From Polaribacter sargassicola (GTDB lineage Bacteria; Bacteroidota; Bacteroidia; Flavobacteriales; Flavobacteriaceae): 64,000 nt of DNA. The notes beneath the pieces were generated by a model. That model searched no databases, was not told the DNA's origin, and worked only from the letters and a program-made list of their open reading frames with translations. The DNA is taken from positions 248,001 through 312,000 of the forward strand of contig NZ_JAHDAU010000001.1 in NCBI RefSeq assembly GCF_021991835.1, read 5' to 3'. The position numbers and the translations under genes are program-made. How positions within the stretch are numbered: the stretch's first letter is position 1; every line of letters starts with the position of its first letter. This document shows positions 33,098-40,655 of this stretch, piece by piece.

Positions 33098-33139
33098 AAA
33101 TTTATATTTTTACAAATAGTCGTAAAAATTATCTTTAAA

Positions 33140-34114
33140 TTACAAAACCATTAAATTACAACCTCTAATATCAGAATTATCAAAACGTCCAATAATTTCA
33201 AACGTATCATTCTGGTATACTTTTCCTAAATCTTGTGTGGCAATAAAAGAACAAGAATTATAGTTTGCTAAATCAATAACATTAATTCCACCTGTTTTTC
33301 CGGTCTGTTGTATGGTTAAAGCATCTTCTGTATCTCTGGTAAGAATTTTCATCCAAGGTGGCGTTTTAAAAATACCATTTCCTTTAGAATATCCTTGGCT
33401 TAACAACTCTGTCATTCCGTATTCTGAGTGAATTCTATCAACTCCAAATCCATCTTGTAAAAGTTCGTGTAATTCTTCTCTAACCAATTCTTTTCTTCTA
33501 CCTTTCATTCCACCAGTTTCCATAATTATGGTGTTTTTTAGGTGAAATTTTTGGCTTTCAACCAAATCTAACAAAGCAAAAGAAACTCCTATTAATAAAA
33601 CTTTTTGTCCTTTTTTATCTAATTCTGATAATTTTACGGCTAATTCATCAATATTATTTAAATAAAAGCCGCTTTGCTCATTCTTCGATTTTTTTATTAA
33701 ATCATCTACCATAAAAACCAAAGAAGAACCTTTACGTTCTAAATAATTAGGCAACAAAGCCAACACAACATAATCTTCTATATCTCCATAAAAGTGAGCA
33801 AATCCTTTTAAATAGCTTTCTTTATAAAGATTAATATCCGTTACATAATGTTTACTTGTAACACTACCCGTTGTACCAGAACTTGTAAAAATTTCTTGCT
33901 CTTTTTCTAATGATGAAATTACTTTTCTGCTCTTAAAGAATTGAATAGGTAAAAACGGAATTTCATTAACCTTAGTAACATCTGAAGGATGAATATATAG
34001 TAGATCACAAAAAGATCTATACACCTTATTATTATTAAACTGATGTTTAAAAATGGCTAAAGCAACTTGCTTAAAATCTTCTTGTGTCTGTATGTTAAAA
34101 ATATCTTCTTGCAT
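33140..34114 (-). CDS. LuxE-like acyl-protein synthetase / acyl transferase
   Basis: 324 residues. The nucleotide-binding motif of the adenylate-forming class is visible as IFTSSGTTGSVTSKHYV, and LFVMDDL-like VFMVDDLIKK, METGGMKGRRKELVREEL and SEYGMTELLSQGYS match the LuxE family (PF04443), which activates fatty acids as acyl-AMP. In Bacteroidota such stand-alone proteins have no bioluminescence genes around them. The substrate is unknown. Confidence 0.82.
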   Translation of the reverse strand: MQEDIFNIQTQEDFKQVALAIFKHQFNNNKVYRSFCDLLYIHPSDVTKVNEIPFLPIQFFKSRKVISSLEKEQEIFTSSGTTGSVTSKHYVTDINLYKESYLKGFAHFYGDIEDYVVLALLPNYLERKGSSLVFMVDDLIKKSKNEQSGFYLNNIDELAVKLSELDKKGQKVLLIGVSFALLDLVESQKFHLKNTIIMETGGMKGRRKELVREELHELLQDGFGVDRIHSEYGMTELLSQGYSKGNGIFKTPPWMKILTRDTEDALTIQQTGKTGGINVIDLANYNSCSFIATQDLGKVYQNDTFEIIGRFDNSDIRGCNLMVL

Positions 34115-34123
34115 ATACTTTTA

Positions 34124-34131
34124 CAAAAATA
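34124..34131 (-). promoter_or_regulatory. -7 box for the LuxE-like gene
   Basis: The minus strand reads TATTTTTG, 9 bases before the ATG at 34114. Confidence 0.45.
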
Positions 34132-34209
34132 GTATTATTACACGCAACCTTTTAATTCTTTTTACATCTTTTAAATATAAAAGTTAACCTAAAACTATTA
34201 TTTAAAAAT

Positions 34210-34902
34210 ATGAACTTTAAAAATAGCATACTTATTCTTTTTACGCTGTTGTTTTTTTCTTGTGAAGAAAACCAAATTACCTTAGATGCAGATAATTTAT
34301 TACTTGGTAATTGGGTAGAACCTGTTTACAACGGAGAAACGACAACTTATAAAAGAGGAGAATCTTTACCTAACAAAGGTTATGGAATTTCTTTTAACCA
34401 ACAAAATATTTATACAGAACGCACATCTGGTTGGTGTGGCACGCCACCACTTTCTTACTTTAATGTAGAAGGTACTTTTGAGTTAAAGAATCAAATTATT
34501 AATATTTCTAAACAAAGTTTTCCTACAGATTATGCTTTAAAAATAGTTTCGTTAACAGAAACTGAATTGGTCGTTAAAAAAGAGCTTACAGAGCAAGAAA
34601 TAGATCATAAAAATTTAATAGACCTATTTACAGAAATAGAAGAACTAGCATATAGCATTTCTTGTACAGATATTAACAATTGGTCTTTTACCGCTTATGG
34701 AGCAAAAGCTTGTGGTGGTCCGCAAGGATATATACCTTATTCTAATCAAATAGATATTGATGCTTTTTTAGAAAAAATTAAAATATATACGCAAGCAGAA
34801 AAAGATTATAATGAAAAACACGGAATAATTTCTGACTGTGCTTTAGCTGCTACTCCTGTTTCTATAGAATGCCAAAATGGATATCCAATACTTAAATACT
34901 AA
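34210..34902 (+). CDS. lipoprotein of unknown function, possibly lipocalin-like
   Basis: 230 residues. A lipoprotein signal is clear: ILILFTLLFFSC with Cys at about 18. The mature part contains LLGNWVEPVYNGE, a start often seen in lipocalin-like beta-barrel domains, then a Cys pair region GWCGTPPLSYFNVEGTF and late Cys (SCTDINNW, KACGGPQGY, DCALAA, ECQNG). The many cysteines suggest disulfides in the periplasm or on the surface. It leads a unit with a second lipoprotein, an ECF sigma factor and its membrane partner. I do not recognise the family. Confidence 0.7.
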   Translation: MNFKNSILILFTLLFFSCEENQITLDADNLLLGNWVEPVYNGETTTYKRGESLPNKGYGISFNQQNIYTERTSGWCGTPPLSYFNVEGTFELKNQIINISKQSFPTDYALKIVSLTETELVVKKELTEQEIDHKNLIDLFTEIEELAYSISCTDINNWSFTAYGAKACGGPQGYIPYSNQIDIDAFLEKIKIYTQAEKDYNEKHGIISDCALAATPVSIECQNGYPILKY

Positions 34903-34921
34903 TTTATAAATACACACTTTA

Positions 34922-35326
34922 ATGAAAAAACTTACATTACTTTTATTTAGTTTAATTGTTTTTACATCTTGCCTAGATGATTCTTATACTCCTAATTACA
35001 CGTATGAGTATTTACCAATAGATGAAGCAATAACTCCAGATAGTTTAACATTTGGTGAAGTTGATACCATACACATAAAATATTCGCTGCCAAATTATTG
35101 CTATTCTTTTGATAGAATTTATTACGAAACACAAGATACTACTAGAATTGTAGCTGTTACAGCTTTAGTAAATTTAGATGATGATTGTGCTGAACAAATT
35201 ATACAAGAAGAATACGACATACCAATTATGGCATCACAAAAAGAAGATTATATCTTTAAATTTTTTAAAGGAGTTGATAGTGATGGAGAAAATATTTTTG
35301 ATGAAATAATAGTTCCTGTAAATTAG
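34922..35326 (+). CDS. small lipoprotein of unknown function upstream of ECF sigma factor
   Basis: 134 residues. Lipobox FTSCLDD with Cys at about 17. The mature part is acidic and beta-rich, with Cys in LPNYCYSFD and DDDCAEQ. Its TAG stop overlaps the proposed ATT start of the sigma gene (AATTAG), which suggests translational coupling. A surface or periplasmic ligand/sensor role in the sigma circuit is possible but is inference. No known domain is recognised. Confidence 0.68.
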   Translation: MKKLTLLLFSLIVFTSCLDDSYTPNYTYEYLPIDEAITPDSLTFGEVDTIHIKYSLPNYCYSFDRIYYETQDTTRIVAVTALVNLDDDCAEQIIQEEYDIPIMASQKEDYIFKFFKGVDSDGENIFDEIIVPVN

Positions 35327-35873
35327 CCTCATCAAACTAGAGAAACTCATACAAGAATGCTGCAAACAAAAAATTACAGCGCAAGCAGAAGTTTATCAGA
35401 TTTTTTCTGATAAGCTTTTTGCTGTATGTTTAAAATACTCTCGTAATTATCAAGATGCAGAAGACACTTTACAAGACAGTTTTATTACAATATTTGATAA
35501 AATTAATCAATATAAAAACAAAGGTTCTTTTGAAGGATGGTTAAAAAGAATTACCATAAATACAGCACTGCAAAAGTATAGAGAAAAATCTCCTTTACAA
35601 ATTGTAAAAGAATATGATGATGAACAAGAAGAAACAGATTTAGATCTAGAAAATACTACTGTAAATGTAGATGTTTTATTAAAATTTATTCAAGAATTAC
35701 CAGATAGATATAGGCTGGTTTTCAATTTATATGTTTTAGATAATTTTTCGCATAAAGAGATTGCTAAAATGTTAGATATTTCTGAAGGAACTTCTAAATC
35801 TAACTTATCTAGAGCAAGAAAAATTCTTAAAGATAAATTAGAAATTTATCAAAAAAAGGCACAAAAAGCTTAA
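35322..35873 (+). CDS. ECF-type RNA polymerase sigma factor with apparent ATT start codon
   Basis: 183 codons. The frame from 35322 reads ISLIKLEKLIQECCKQKITA, then the sigma-70 region 2 core (LKYSRNYQDAEDTLQDSF, GSFEGWLKRITINTAL) and region 4 (LPDRYRLVFNLYVL, HKEIAKMLDISEGTSKSNL). Flavobacterial relatives begin with a similar MSLIKLI-like segment. There is no ATG, GTG or TTG in this frame before the conserved core, and an in-frame TAA lies just upstream of the ATT. The ATT (35322-35324) overlaps the TAG of the lipoprotein gene. ATC or another rare start, or a sequencing error, are alternatives. The next gene follows after 3 bases. Confidence 0.85.
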   Translation: MSLIKLEKLIQECCKQKITAQAEVYQIFSDKLFAVCLKYSRNYQDAEDTLQDSFITIFDKINQYKNKGSFEGWLKRITINTALQKYREKSPLQIVKEYDDEQEETDLDLENTTVNVDVLLKFIQELPDRYRLVFNLYVLDNFSHKEIAKMLDISEGTSKSNLSRARKILKDKLEIYQKKAQKA

Positions 35874-35876
35874 TTA

Positions 35877-37235
35877 ATGAGTAATAAGAATATAGATAAA
35901 TTGTTTAAAGACCAACTTAAAGATTTGGAGGTAACTCCAAATAAAAAAGTATGGAATAACATAGAGTCTAAACTTAAAAAGAAAAAACGTAAAGTAATTC
36001 CTTTTTGGTGGTTTACAACTGCAGGTGTTGCCGCATTACTAATTTTAGGATTATTTTTATACCCTTTTTCTACTAATGATGATTTTATTAAAAACGATTC
36101 TAATATCATAATTACAAACAGTAATACTCCGCTTAAAAAAACAGAAAGTATAGATTCTTTAATTCTGCCAGAAAAAATTGAAGAAAACATACGTATTGTT
36201 GATAATAACACCAAACAAAAAACAGATAAAGACAAAAAATCTACTACAAAAAACTCAATTAAAGAGGAGAAGATTGTTAGCTCAAAAAACGCTATGAAAA
36301 AGATATTATTAGCTAATAATTCTGATGAAAAAAATAAAAAAGTTGAAGAAAACAAAACTCAAAAACACGCTAATAAAAAAAGAGATACTTTAATAAATAA
36401 GAACAAAGAACAACAAAAAAATACTACTAAAACAAACAAGAATACATCTATTAAAAAGATAGATTTTAATAATTTTATAAAGCAGAAAGACAGTGTTTAT
36501 ATTGCAAAATCTTCTAAAAAAAATTGGTCTATTTCACCTGTTTTTGCAGTTTTAAATTCTAATTCTTTTTCAAATTCTTCTCCAATAGATCAAAATTTAT
36601 CCAACACAACTCAAGGAAAAAATTCTATCTCTTATGGTTTACAAGTAGGTTATCAAATAAATAAAAAATGGAGCATTCAATCTGGTATATTTTTGCAAGA
36701 AACTAATTACACTAATAAACAAATTACTGTATCGCCTTCTATTGCAAGAAACTCTACAGCTTCTGTTACTTTTAATACTGGTAGTTCTTTTAACTTTACT
36801 GCTAATACTAACGAAATTTCTGATTTTGAAAACTTTGATGAATTTAATTCAATAATGACTAGCACATCAGATTTAAACGGTAATTTAAATCAGAATTATG
36901 GTTATATAGAAATCCCTATAGAGGTTAAATACAATCTTGTAGCTACTAATAAATTTAACACCGAATTAGTTGCTGGTTTTAGCTCTTTATTTTTACAAAA
37001 AAACAAAATAAACTTTAGTACTCAACTACTCTTAAAATCTGGAGAAGCTACCAATTTAAACGACATCAATTTTAGTGGAAATTTTGGTTTTGATTTTAAT
37101 TACTTTTTAAACAACAGTTGGTCATTTAATTTAAACCCTATGATTAAAGCGCAACTAAACACTTTTAGTAAAAACTCTAACGGTTTTGCGCCTTATAATT
37201 TAGGTCTGTTTTCTGGGATAAAATATAACTTCTGA
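35877..37235 (+). CDS. anti-sigma-like head with membrane helix and outer-membrane beta-barrel-like C-terminus
   Basis: 452 residues. Residues 1-40 are cytoplasmic and charged (LFKDQLKDLEVTPNKKVWNN), like the short sigma-binding heads found next to Bacteroidota ECF sigma factors. One membrane helix at about 44-63 (FWWFTTAGVAALLILGLFLY). Residues 64-205 are a Lys/Asn/Thr-rich linker. Residues 210-452 look like an outer-membrane barrel: SYGLQVGYQINKKWSIQSGI, alternating aromatic strands, and a terminal Phe (LGLFSGIKYNF). This predicts one protein touching both membranes. It starts 3 bases after the sigma gene, so it is probably its regulator. Confidence 0.72.
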   Translation: MSNKNIDKLFKDQLKDLEVTPNKKVWNNIESKLKKKKRKVIPFWWFTTAGVAALLILGLFLYPFSTNDDFIKNDSNIIITNSNTPLKKTESIDSLILPEKIEENIRIVDNNTKQKTDKDKKSTTKNSIKEEKIVSSKNAMKKILLANNSDEKNKKVEENKTQKHANKKRDTLINKNKEQQKNTTKTNKNTSIKKIDFNNFIKQKDSVYIAKSSKKNWSISPVFAVLNSNSFSNSSPIDQNLSNTTQGKNSISYGLQVGYQINKKWSIQSGIFLQETNYTNKQITVSPSIARNSTASVTFNTGSSFNFTANTNEISDFENFDEFNSIMTSTSDLNGNLNQNYGYIEIPIEVKYNLVATNKFNTELVAGFSSLFLQKNKINFSTQLLLKSGEATNLNDINFSGNFGFDFNYFLNNSWSFNLNPMIKAQLNTFSKNSNGFAPYNLGLFSGIKYNF

Positions 37236-37327
37236 TATTTATATAAAAATTAACATCCTTTAAAAACATCTTTATTGAATAATTAATATTATTACCGATA
37301 ATGTGACTTTTGTAAAAATTAAGAGTC

Positions 37328-37335
37328 TAATTTTA
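37328..37335 (+). promoter_or_regulatory. possible -7 box of the first tandem paralogue
   Basis: CTAATTTTA contains TAATTTTA (7 of 8 to TAnnTTTG), 15 bases before the ATG. A similar CTAGTTTTA sits before the second copy. Confidence 0.3.
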
Positions 37336-37350
37336 TATAAAACATAATTA

Positions 37351-37704
37351 ATGAAATTAAAAAAGAATACATATAGAACTCTAAGTGGTACTAAAGAAAT
37401 TGTGGAAACCATTAAGAAAAAAAGTTCTCAATGGGTTATTTATGAAAATAATAAACCTGCTTTTTATGTAGATTTTTATGATTTAAAAACAGAATCTAAT
37501 CTAATAATGAATAACTTAGTTTTATGTTCTGAAAAATCTATACATGAAGTTTTAGAGCTAATTAATAAAAGAAACAATATTAACTTATCTGTGCCTAAAA
37601 TATCTCGTTTAGGTTTTAAAAAACAAATAAAATCTGAAGAAATAGAACTTTCTTTAGAACCAATTCCAGAAAAATGGTTGTCTTATTACATAGAAACTAT
37701 TTAA
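37351..37704 (+). CDS. unknown protein, tandem paralogue 1
   Basis: 117 residues, basic, no signal peptide or membrane helix, so probably cytoplasmic. Conserved features are SQWVIYENNKPAFYVDFYDL, a central TESNLIMNNLVLCSEKSIHE, and RLGFKKQIKSEEIELSL near the end. The gene 245 bases downstream encodes a close paralogue whose central 75 residues are almost identical, also at DNA level. I do not recognise the family. It lies downstream of the sigma/anti-sigma unit and could be one of its targets (inference). Confidence 0.7.
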   Translation: MKLKKNTYRTLSGTKEIVETIKKKSSQWVIYENNKPAFYVDFYDLKTESNLIMNNLVLCSEKSIHEVLELINKRNNINLSVPKISRLGFKKQIKSEEIELSLEPIPEKWLSYYIETI

Positions 37705-37880
37705 AAGCTTTTGTAACAACAATCTAAAATTGATTATAATTTGTTCTAAGCTACTTAAAATTATAATTTATATCATTAGCCAACTTAGCTAATTTCTCTT
37801 CCCTCAATATTTAAAAATTTACTATTAAAGATACCTACAAAGGTTTTACTTAGGTAAAACACAGTATTTGCTTGCAATAA

Positions 37881-37902
37881 AAATACCTATAAATAGGTAT
37901 TT
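37881..37902. repeat. perfect 9-bp palindrome upstream of the second tandem paralogue
   Basis: AAATACCTA/TAGGTATTT with a 4-base loop, 21 bases before the possible -7 box of the 37950 gene. No T run follows on the plus strand, so it is more like an operator than a terminator. Confidence 0.4.
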
Positions 37903-37922
37903 AAAAAATTATCCTGTTTTTC

Positions 37923-37930
37923 TAGTTTTA
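37923..37930 (+). promoter_or_regulatory. possible -7 box of the second tandem paralogue
   Basis: CTAGTTTTA contains TAGTTTTA (7 of 8 to TAnnTTTG), 19 bases before the ATG at 37950. Confidence 0.3.
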
Positions 37931-37949
37931 CATGCCAACTAACATTTAA

Positions 37950-38297
37950 ATGATATTAAAAAAAAAATTATACAGAACATTAAAAGGGCGCAAAGAAATT
38001 ATAGTACCATCAAAAAAAACATATTCTCAATGGGTTATTTATAAAGATAATGTGCCTAAATATTTTGTAGATTTTTATGATTTAAACACCGAATCTAATC
38101 TAATAATGAATAACTTAGTATTGTGTTCTGATAGATCTATACATGAAGTTTTAGAGCTTATCAATAAGAATAATAATATTAACTTGTCTGTGCCTAAAAT
38201 ATCTCGTTTAGGTTTTAAAAAACAAATAAAATCCGAAGAAATAGAACTTTCTCTAAGACCACTTCCAAAAAAGTGGTTAATTTACAGCTCTAAATAA
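37950..38297 (+). CDS. unknown protein, tandem paralogue 2
   Basis: 115 residues, the same layout as the 37351 gene: SQWVIYKDNVPKYFVDFYDL, TESNLIMNNLVLCSDRSIHE and RLGFKKQIKSEEIELSL. The centre is nearly identical while the first 26 and last 12 residues differ, which points to recent duplication with gene conversion or selection on the ends. It has its own promoter-like box and upstream palindrome and a strong terminator after it. No domain is recognised. Confidence 0.7.
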   Translation: MILKKKLYRTLKGRKEIIVPSKKTYSQWVIYKDNVPKYFVDFYDLNTESNLIMNNLVLCSDRSIHEVLELINKNNNINLSVPKISRLGFKKQIKSEEIELSLRPLPKKWLIYSSK

Positions 38298-38324
38298 CTT
38301 CTAAAAGATATCTATTTAAAAAAT

Positions 38325-38354
38325 AAAAAACCAACTCAAATGAGTTGGTTTTTT
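38325..38354. terminator. Rho-independent terminator after the tandem paralogues
   Basis: Fourteen-base arms AAAAAACCAACTCA/TGAGTTGGTTTTTT, very short loop, T runs on both strands. Confidence 0.88.
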
Positions 38355-38466
38355 TGTCACTTACAATACGTGTTGTTATTTAAAAAACTATTAATTTCGT
38401 TTTAAAATGAATTAAAACTCATTTTATCTGACCCCCTATTAATAAAACTCTCTTAATCTTAACATA

Positions 38467-39441
38467 ATGAAATCTTACTTAGCAAATATCATAATAAAAA
38501 CAACTCTTAAGTTTAAGGATAAAAAAAAGTATCCTAAAGGAAAACCATCAGAATATAAACTTGCCAAAAGGTATAAAGAAATTCTAATTAACTTTAAACG
38601 TAACTTTAAAAACCTTTTATTAATAATTGTTGGTATATTTTCTGCTTCTTTTGGTTTTAAAGGTTTTTTATTAACAAACGATTTTATAGATGGTGGTGCT
38701 ACAGGTATTTCTTTACTAATAGCTGCAATTACAGGAATTCCTCTTTATATTTTAATTATTTGCATCAACTTTCCTTTTGTAATTATGGGCTATAAAATTA
38801 TGGGAAAACAGTTTGCTATAAAAACGGCTTTAGCTATTGCTGGTTTAGCACTTTGTGTTGCAGTTGTACCTTTTCCTAACGTTACAAATGATGATTTATT
38901 AGTTGCAATTTTTGGAGGTTTTTTTCTTGGTGCAGGTATTGGCCTTTCTATTAGAGGTGGCGCTGTTATAGACGGTACAGAAGTTCTTGCCATTTATTTA
39001 AGTAGAAAATTTGGTACAACCATTGGTGATATTATTATACTAATTAATGTTATTATTTTTTCTGTTGCCGCTTATTTACTTTCTATTGAAATAGCATTAT
39101 ATTCTATGATAACTTATATGGCAGCCTCTAAAACATTAGATTTTATAATAGAAGGTATAGAAGAATATATTGGTGTAACTATTATTTCTTCTCAAAGTAC
39201 AAGAATAAAAGAAATGATTACTCATAAATTGGGGCGTGCTGTAACAATTTATAAAGGAAAAGGTGGTTTTGAGAAAGAAGGAGTTGCTAACGAAAAAGAA
39301 ATTATTTATACTGTAATAACTCGTTTAGAGGTTAATAAATTAAATACAGAAATTGAAAAAATTGAATCGAATGCTTTTATTATAATGAATAGTATAAAAG
39401 ATATAAAAGGAGGTATGATAAAGAAAAGACCACTACATTAA
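38467..39441 (+). CDS. YitT family membrane protein (DUF161 plus DUF2179)
   Basis: 324 residues. About five to six helices between residues 50 and 235, with the family motif GFLLTNDFIDGGATGISLL and IRGGAVIDGTEVLAIYL. A cytosolic DUF2179 domain covers about 240-320 (GRAVTIYKGKGGFEKEG, then a beta-alpha end). The family is widespread and its substrate is unknown. It stands alone on the plus strand between two terminators. Confidence 0.85.
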   Translation: MKSYLANIIIKTTLKFKDKKKYPKGKPSEYKLAKRYKEILINFKRNFKNLLLIIVGIFSASFGFKGFLLTNDFIDGGATGISLLIAAITGIPLYILIICINFPFVIMGYKIMGKQFAIKTALAIAGLALCVAVVPFPNVTNDDLLVAIFGGFFLGAGIGLSIRGGAVIDGTEVLAIYLSRKFGTTIGDIIILINVIIFSVAAYLLSIEIALYSMITYMAASKTLDFIIEGIEEYIGVTIISSQSTRIKEMITHKLGRAVTIYKGKGGFEKEGVANEKEIIYTVITRLEVNKLNTEIEKIESNAFIIMNSIKDIKGGMIKKRPLH

Positions 39442-39460
39442 CGGTCTTAAATAAACAAAA

Positions 39461-39501
39461 AGGCAATACAAATTAATTTTTCTAATAAATCTGTATTGCC
39501 T
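39461..39501 (-). terminator. terminator after the isoaspartyl peptidase gene
   Basis: Ten-base arms AGGCAATACA/TGTATTGCCT with a 21-base loop; the minus strand continues TTTTTGTTTATTT. Confidence 0.75.
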
Positions 39502-39523
39502 AAAATTTTAAACAAATATTGTT

Positions 39524-40585
39524 TTATTCTTTGTATATTTTTACAACTAATTCTCCTTTATCATCCATAGAAGCTCTGTACATACCTGCTGTATTAAACT
39601 CAAAAGACATATTTCCATTTTTATCTAAAGCTACAACACCGCCTGTACCACCAAGTTTAGTTAGCTTATTTTGAATAACATCTTTTGTTGCTTCTTTTAA
39701 AGAACTATTTTTATATTCCATTTGAGCAGAAATATCATAAGCTACTTGATTTCTAATAAAATATTCTCCCCAACCTGTAGATGAAACACCACATGTTGCA
39801 TTATTAGCGTAAGTACCAGAACCTATAATTGGCGAATCTCCAATTCTACCCCAACGCTTGTTTGTCATTCCTCCTGTAGAAGTTCCTGCGGCAATATTTC
39901 CTTCTTTATCTAAAGCAACACAACCTACAGTACCAAATTTGGCATTTTTAATATCAGAATCATAAAAAACAGCCGTTTTATCATCATGATCTAATTCTGT
40001 TTTTTCTTTGTCTTTTATTCTTTTTAAAGATTTAAATCGTCTTTCTGTATAAAAATAACTTGGGTCTACAATTTCTAATCCTTTTTCTTTTGCAAATTCT
40101 GATGCCCCTTTACCAGAAAGCATTACATGATCAGAATCTGTCATTACTTTTATAGCCAATTCTATTGGGCTTTTTACATTTGTTACACCGGCAACTGCAC
40201 CTGCATTTAATGTTTTTCCGTCCATAAAAGAAGCGTCTAATTCATTGGTTTCTTCATGTGTAAAAACAGCTCCTTTACCAGAATTAAATAACGGAGATTC
40301 TTCCATTACTTGTATCGTTTTCATTACGGCTTCTTGGCTTGTGCCGCCATTTTTTAAAATTGTATAACCAATTTTTATTGCTTCTGTTAACTTAGCTTTG
40401 TACTCTACTTCTTTTTCATCAGACATATTTTTCTTTAAAATTGTGCCTGCTCCACCATGAATTATAATTGCAAATTCGTTCTTTTTCTCTTCTGTTGTTT
40501 GTAAAATATTTTTTTGTTTATTAGAAGCTGGTTGGCATCCAACTAATAATGTTAAAAAAATAATTGTAAAAAGTTGCTTTATCAT
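39524..40585 (-). CDS. isoaspartyl peptidase/L-asparaginase, N-terminal nucleophile type, lipoprotein
   Basis: 353 residues. A lipoprotein signal (FLTLLVGC, Cys at about 17) places it in the periplasm. The fold starts AIIIHGGAGTILKKN. The autocatalytic cleavage site and nucleophile Thr are in NAKFGTVGCVALDKEG, and TSTGGMTNKRWGRIGDSPI and GSGTYAN are the substrate loops of plant-type asparaginases. Cleavage would give alpha and beta chains. It degrades isoaspartyl dipeptides or asparagine. It is the last gene on its strand before a terminator. Confidence 0.9.
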   Translation of the reverse strand: MIKQLFTIIFLTLLVGCQPASNKQKNILQTTEEKKNEFAIIIHGGAGTILKKNMSDEKEVEYKAKLTEAIKIGYTILKNGGTSQEAVMKTIQVMEESPLFNSGKGAVFTHEETNELDASFMDGKTLNAGAVAGVTNVKSPIELAIKVMTDSDHVMLSGKGASEFAKEKGLEIVDPSYFYTERRFKSLKRIKDKEKTELDHDDKTAVFYDSDIKNAKFGTVGCVALDKEGNIAAGTSTGGMTNKRWGRIGDSPIIGSGTYANNATCGVSSTGWGEYFIRNQVAYDISAQMEYKNSSLKEATKDVIQNKLTKLGGTGGVVALDKNGNMSFEFNTAGMYRASMDDKGELVVKIYKE

Positions 40586-40655
40586 AATTTATAGTTTTGT
40601 CGAATTTAAAAAACAATCTTAAAATCACAAAACAATCGTATTTTTAATTACAACT

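Noticed and set aside
37351-38297. Toxin-antitoxin pair
   Set aside because: The two proteins are paralogues of each other with separate promoter-like boxes, not an unlike, overlapping pair.
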